From Deltaproteobacteria bacterium (lineage in GTDB: Bacteria; Desulfobacterota; Syntrophobacteria; BM002), in NCBI GenBank assembly GCA_019309045.1, contig JAFDGZ010000021.1, positions 47,180 to 111,179 on the forward strand: a stretch of 64,000 bases of DNA. Reading direction: 5' to 3'. Under the pieces are notes generated by a model. The model was not told the DNA's origin. It saw only the letters and a list, made by a program, of their open reading frames with translations, and made no database searches. Each line of letters starts with the position of its first letter. The first letter of the stretch is position 1. A program made the position numbers and the translations under genes. Below are positions 62,023 through 64,000 of the stretch, piece by piece.

Positions 62023-63516
62023 ATGATTCCTGCAACCTTCATCCAGAGCAACCTCCAGGGACTGTCATTCTTTGGCCCCGAGCTTATCTTGACGCTGGCC
62101 ATTTTGATCCTGCTGGTTCTCGGCATTGTGCTCCCCTTCTGGCGCTATCGTCTGTTGTATACGCTTGTCGGTATAACAGCCCTGGCTGCTTCCCTGCTTC
62201 CCCTTTTCTGGCTGCATCCCCCTGCTGCAGGACTACCCTACCTGTCAGAACTGTTCGTCTGGGACTGGCTCACATTTTTCTTCAGGCCTTTTTTTGTGGT
62301 GGCTGCTGCCTTTACCATTCTCCTCAGTCAGGCAAGTCTGGAAATCGAAAAGGAAACTTACAGCGAGTGCGTTCTGCTGGTGCTGGCAGTTACTGCAGGC
62401 ATGATGCTGCTGGTAGCTGCAACTGATTTGTTGATGATCTACCTCGCCTTTGAAACCATGGGTATCTTGAGCTATGTCCTGGTGGGCATCAGGGCAAAAG
62501 ACAGCCGCAGTGGTGAAGCAGCTCTCAAATATGTCCTTTATGGCGCCTTTACATCTGGTACCATGCTCTTCGGCTTCTCTCTGGTCTTTGGTCTTGTCGG
62601 CAGTACCAGTCTGGCACAAATCAGCTCGCATATGGCGGCAGCAGCGCAGAATTCCGCCGATCATCTGCTGCTGGTGCTGGTGCTGTTGTTCTTCCTTGCC
62701 GGTTTGCTCTTCAAGACCGCAGCCTTTCCATTTCATTTCTGGTGTCCGGACGTCTACGAGGGTGCTCCGACTCCCATCACTGCCTTTCTCAGTGTCGGCC
62801 CCAAGGCTGCTGGCTTCGCGCTGTTTTTGAGATTTTTTTATCCTATGTTCACCAGCGACCAGGGCCACGGCCTCTATAAAGCGCTTGCTGGTTTGCAGTG
62901 GCCGGCAGTTCTGGCGTTGATCTCCGCTATAACCATGACCCTGGGGAATCTAGCTGCCCTCAGACAGAACAACCTGAAGCGACTCCTGGCCTACTCCAGC
63001 ATTGCTCACGCAGGTTATCTCTTTATGGGAATTGTATGTCTTACTGGGCAGGGACTGAGATCGGTAGTGTTCTACCTGGTTGTCTACCTGTTTATGAACC
63101 TGGGTGCCTTTGCAGTTGTGACTGTAGTGGCTGGTGCTGGAGGCAGCGAAGAGATCAATTCCTACCGGGGGCTGGCCAGCAAAGCGCCTTTTACTTGCGT
63201 GGCCATGGCCATATTTCTCTTTTCACTGGTTGGCCTGCCGCCTTTCGCAGGGTTTATCGGCAAAGTGTACCTGTTTGCCGCGGTTATCTCTGAACAGATC
63301 TACTGGCTGGCAGTGGTAGCCGCAGTCAATACTGTCATTTCACTTTACTACTATCTGCGCATCGTCAAAGCGATGTTTCTGGAGACTTCGCCGGGGGGCA
63401 TACAGATCTCAGTGCCCCTGAGCTTTCGACTGCTTCTGGCAAGCCTGTTGATTCCCACCCTCGGCCTTGGTCTCTACTGGCAGCCTCTAGCTACTGTAAT
63501 TGCTTCCATGTTCTGA
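62023..63516 (+). CDS. nuoN: Complex I subunit NuoN
   Basis: A 497-residue antiporter-like subunit: AFETMGILSYVLVGI, FKTAAFPFHFWCPDVYEGAPTPITAFLSVGPKAAGFAL. It closes the nuoABCDHIJKLMN operon, which contains no nuoE, F or G, so a donor other than NADH (such as reduced ferredoxin or a heterodisulfide reductase-like protein) is likely. Confidence 0.95.
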   Translation: MIPATFIQSNLQGLSFFGPELILTLAILILLVLGIVLPFWRYRLLYTLVGITALAASLLPLFWLHPPAAGLPYLSELFVWDWLTFFFRPFFVVAAAFTILLSQASLEIEKETYSECVLLVLAVTAGMMLLVAATDLLMIYLAFETMGILSYVLVGIRAKDSRSGEAALKYVLYGAFTSGTMLFGFSLVFGLVGSTSLAQISSHMAAAAQNSADHLLLVLVLLFFLAGLLFKTAAFPFHFWCPDVYEGAPTPITAFLSVGPKAAGFALFLRFFYPMFTSDQGHGLYKALAGLQWPAVLALISAITMTLGNLAALRQNNLKRLLAYSSIAHAGYLFMGIVCLTGQGLRSVVFYLVVYLFMNLGAFAVVTVVAGAGGSEEINSYRGLASKAPFTCVAMAIFLFSLVGLPPFAGFIGKVYLFAAVISEQIYWLAVVAAVNTVISLYYYLRIVKAMFLETSPGGIQISVPLSFRLLLASLLIPTLGLGLYWQPLATVIASMF

Positions 63517-63551
63517 ATCGCCACAAGAAGAATCCGGCCCTGCCACATGGC

Positions 63552-63579
63552 TTGTCCTCTCTAAATCTTGTGCTATAAT
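63552..63579 (+). promoter_or_regulatory. Promoter ahead of an attenuator-like terminator
   Basis: TTGTCC (63552-63557), 16-base spacer, TATAAT (63574-63579). Transcription would begin near 63586 and run straight into the terminator at 63608-63643. Confidence 0.6.
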
Positions 63580-63607
63580 ATATACGTCTTTAATAGGAAT
63601 AACGAAC

Positions 63608-63643
63608 AACCCTCTGTTATTCTTGACCTAGAGAGGGTTTTTT
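63608..63643 (+). terminator. Intrinsic terminator after nuoN, with a competing hairpin
   Basis: Perfect 8-base arms AACCCTCT (63608-63615) and AGAGGGTT (63632-63639), then TTTT. The arms interleave with another perfect pair, GAATAAC (63597-63603) and GTTATTC (63616-63622). The two helices could form alternatives or an H-type pseudoknot. It could end nuo transcripts, attenuate the transcript from 63586, or both. Confidence 0.75.
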
Positions 63644-63831
63644 ATGGCTCTCTTTCTCTGTGTTGGGGCCCTGCTGTATTGTGCAACAGCAGGTAGACTG
63701 CCTGCGGGCCGGAAGGCCACTGCTTGTCGAGAGCCTGCTTCACTGTTTTCTCAGACAATGCCGGGGCAAACTCCGGCCGCCAAGCATGGCATGTCCAACT
63801 GACAATAATACTAAAGAGGTATGAGAATACC

Positions 63832-64000
63832 ATGTTCAACGCTGTCCTGGTCTCTGTCGCTCTTGTGATTTTTCTTGGTGGCATGCTGTACAAGGTCTCG
63901 ACCTGGTTTCGCTACACCATAGGACACCATGTGGAGCATATATCTCCCTACCGAAGAGCTGCTGCTGCCTGCAAGGGAATTGCCCGTACGCTACTGAGCA
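63832..64000 (+). CDS. Membrane protein, N-terminal fragment (runs off the window)
   Basis: The first 56 codons of a gene. It starts MFNAVLVSVALVIFLGGMLYK with one membrane helix and continues VSTWFRYTIG. This resembles the N-terminus of nitrate reductase gamma/heterodisulfide reductase E-type cytochrome b proteins with Fe-S domains, common in sulfate reducers. GAGGT lies 11 bases before the ATG. The identity is tentative because the rest is missing. Confidence 0.55.
   Translation, partial: MFNAVLVSVALVIFLGGMLYKVSTWFRYTIGHHVEHISPYRRAAAACKGIARTLLS

Larger units (their letters stand above)
63517..63831 (+). other. Gap with a promoter, alternative hairpins and a terminator
   Basis: No gene is supported in this 315-base gap. 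A promoter (63552-63579) fires about 30 bases before an intrinsic terminator (63608-63643). A second inverted repeat, CTGCTGT and ACAGCAG (about 63671-63692), lies downstream. The rest of the leader, to the membrane protein gene at 63832, shows nothing recognisable. Confidence 0.45.

Noticed and set aside
1..64000. CRISPR arrays, IS elements, prophage, rRNA or tRNA genes.
   Set aside because: No regularly spaced repeats, transposase or integrase frames, or conserved RNA gene sequences were recognised anywhere in the window.

Overview
The window looks like a chromosomal segment of an anaerobic, sulfur- and metal-respiring bacterium of the Desulfobacterota (old Deltaproteobacteria). The clues are a complex I operon without the NADH-input subunits, a homocysteine-forming pair (DUF39 protein plus NIL-domain ferredoxin), multiheme c cytochromes with CxxCH motifs, a molybdopterin oxidoreductase of the tetrathionate/polysulfide type, an FmdE protein and many sigma-54 style elements. 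This placement is inference; there is no rRNA gene, phage, IS element or CRISPR array in the window.

Layout. 1-3.4 kb: partial DUF4388 gene, carbamate kinase, an ATP-grasp protein, a small coiled-coil protein and a stretch of dispersed repeats. 3.4-7.4 kb (minus): cbpA-cbpM-clpB chaperone operon. 7.9-10.7 kb: octaheme lipoprotein cytochrome, triheme cytochrome and cytochrome b, probably one electron conduit. 10.9-15.4 kb: a strong promoter, a Cys-rich leader ORF, then cysE, cysK, the DUF39 protein and the NIL ferredoxin (cysteine and homocysteine from sulfide), with a composite repeat block in between. 15.6-18.8 kb: a PhnD-like lipoprotein and a membrane-bound sigma-54 activator. 18.8-22.5 kb (minus): a clear fluoride riboswitch in front of a dynamin-family GTPase, with a cation/proton antiporter downstream. 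22.7-29.9 kb: an arsenic and redox island (ArsR, Fe-S protein, broken arsC, acr3, rhodanese, DoxX/MauE protein, ArsR-ArsP fusion, two small thioredoxin-like proteins). 30.0-34.4 kb: RND efflux pair. 34.6-37.4 kb: PAS-SpoIIE phosphatase and a GAF/HisKA-like/UspA fusion. 37.5-40.7 kb (minus): PadR regulator, 45-residue Cys protein, TSUP permease, ABC transporter. 41.0-47.4 kb: two TGTCCG-N5-CGGACA sites, a sigma-54 promoter, a receiver protein, and a Ttr-like B-C-A operon with its TorD chaperone. 47.4-50.0 kb: FmdE protein with an operator and structured leader, a frameshifted MoeA-like gene, a MOSC protein. 50-52.2 kb (minus): TPR protein, a cysteine desulfurase homologue without its PLP lysine, a TusA-like protein. 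52.5-63.6 kb: nuoABCDHIJKLMN, then the start of another membrane protein.

The most interesting system is a proposed sensing circuit for sulfur oxyanion respiration. The gene order of the 41.9-46.5 kb operon is B-C-A as in the tetrathionate reductase locus of Salmonella, whose sensor kinase TtrS has a PhnD-like periplasmic domain. Here a PhnD-like lipoprotein is paired with a transmembrane sigma-54 activator 25 kb away. The operon has a sigma-54 promoter with two paired TGTCCG-N5-CGGACA sites, and the same hexamer occurs three times in the promoter region of the PhnD-like gene. This suggests a phosphorelay-independent variant of Ttr regulation.

Other strong observations are the fluoride riboswitch controlling a dynamin-like GTPase, the Lys-less cysteine desulfurase in a sulfide-based organism, the in-frame ArsR-ArsP fusion that keeps an internal ribosome binding site, two broken genes (arsC and a moeA homologue), and three small Cys-rich ORFs that standard length cut-offs would miss.
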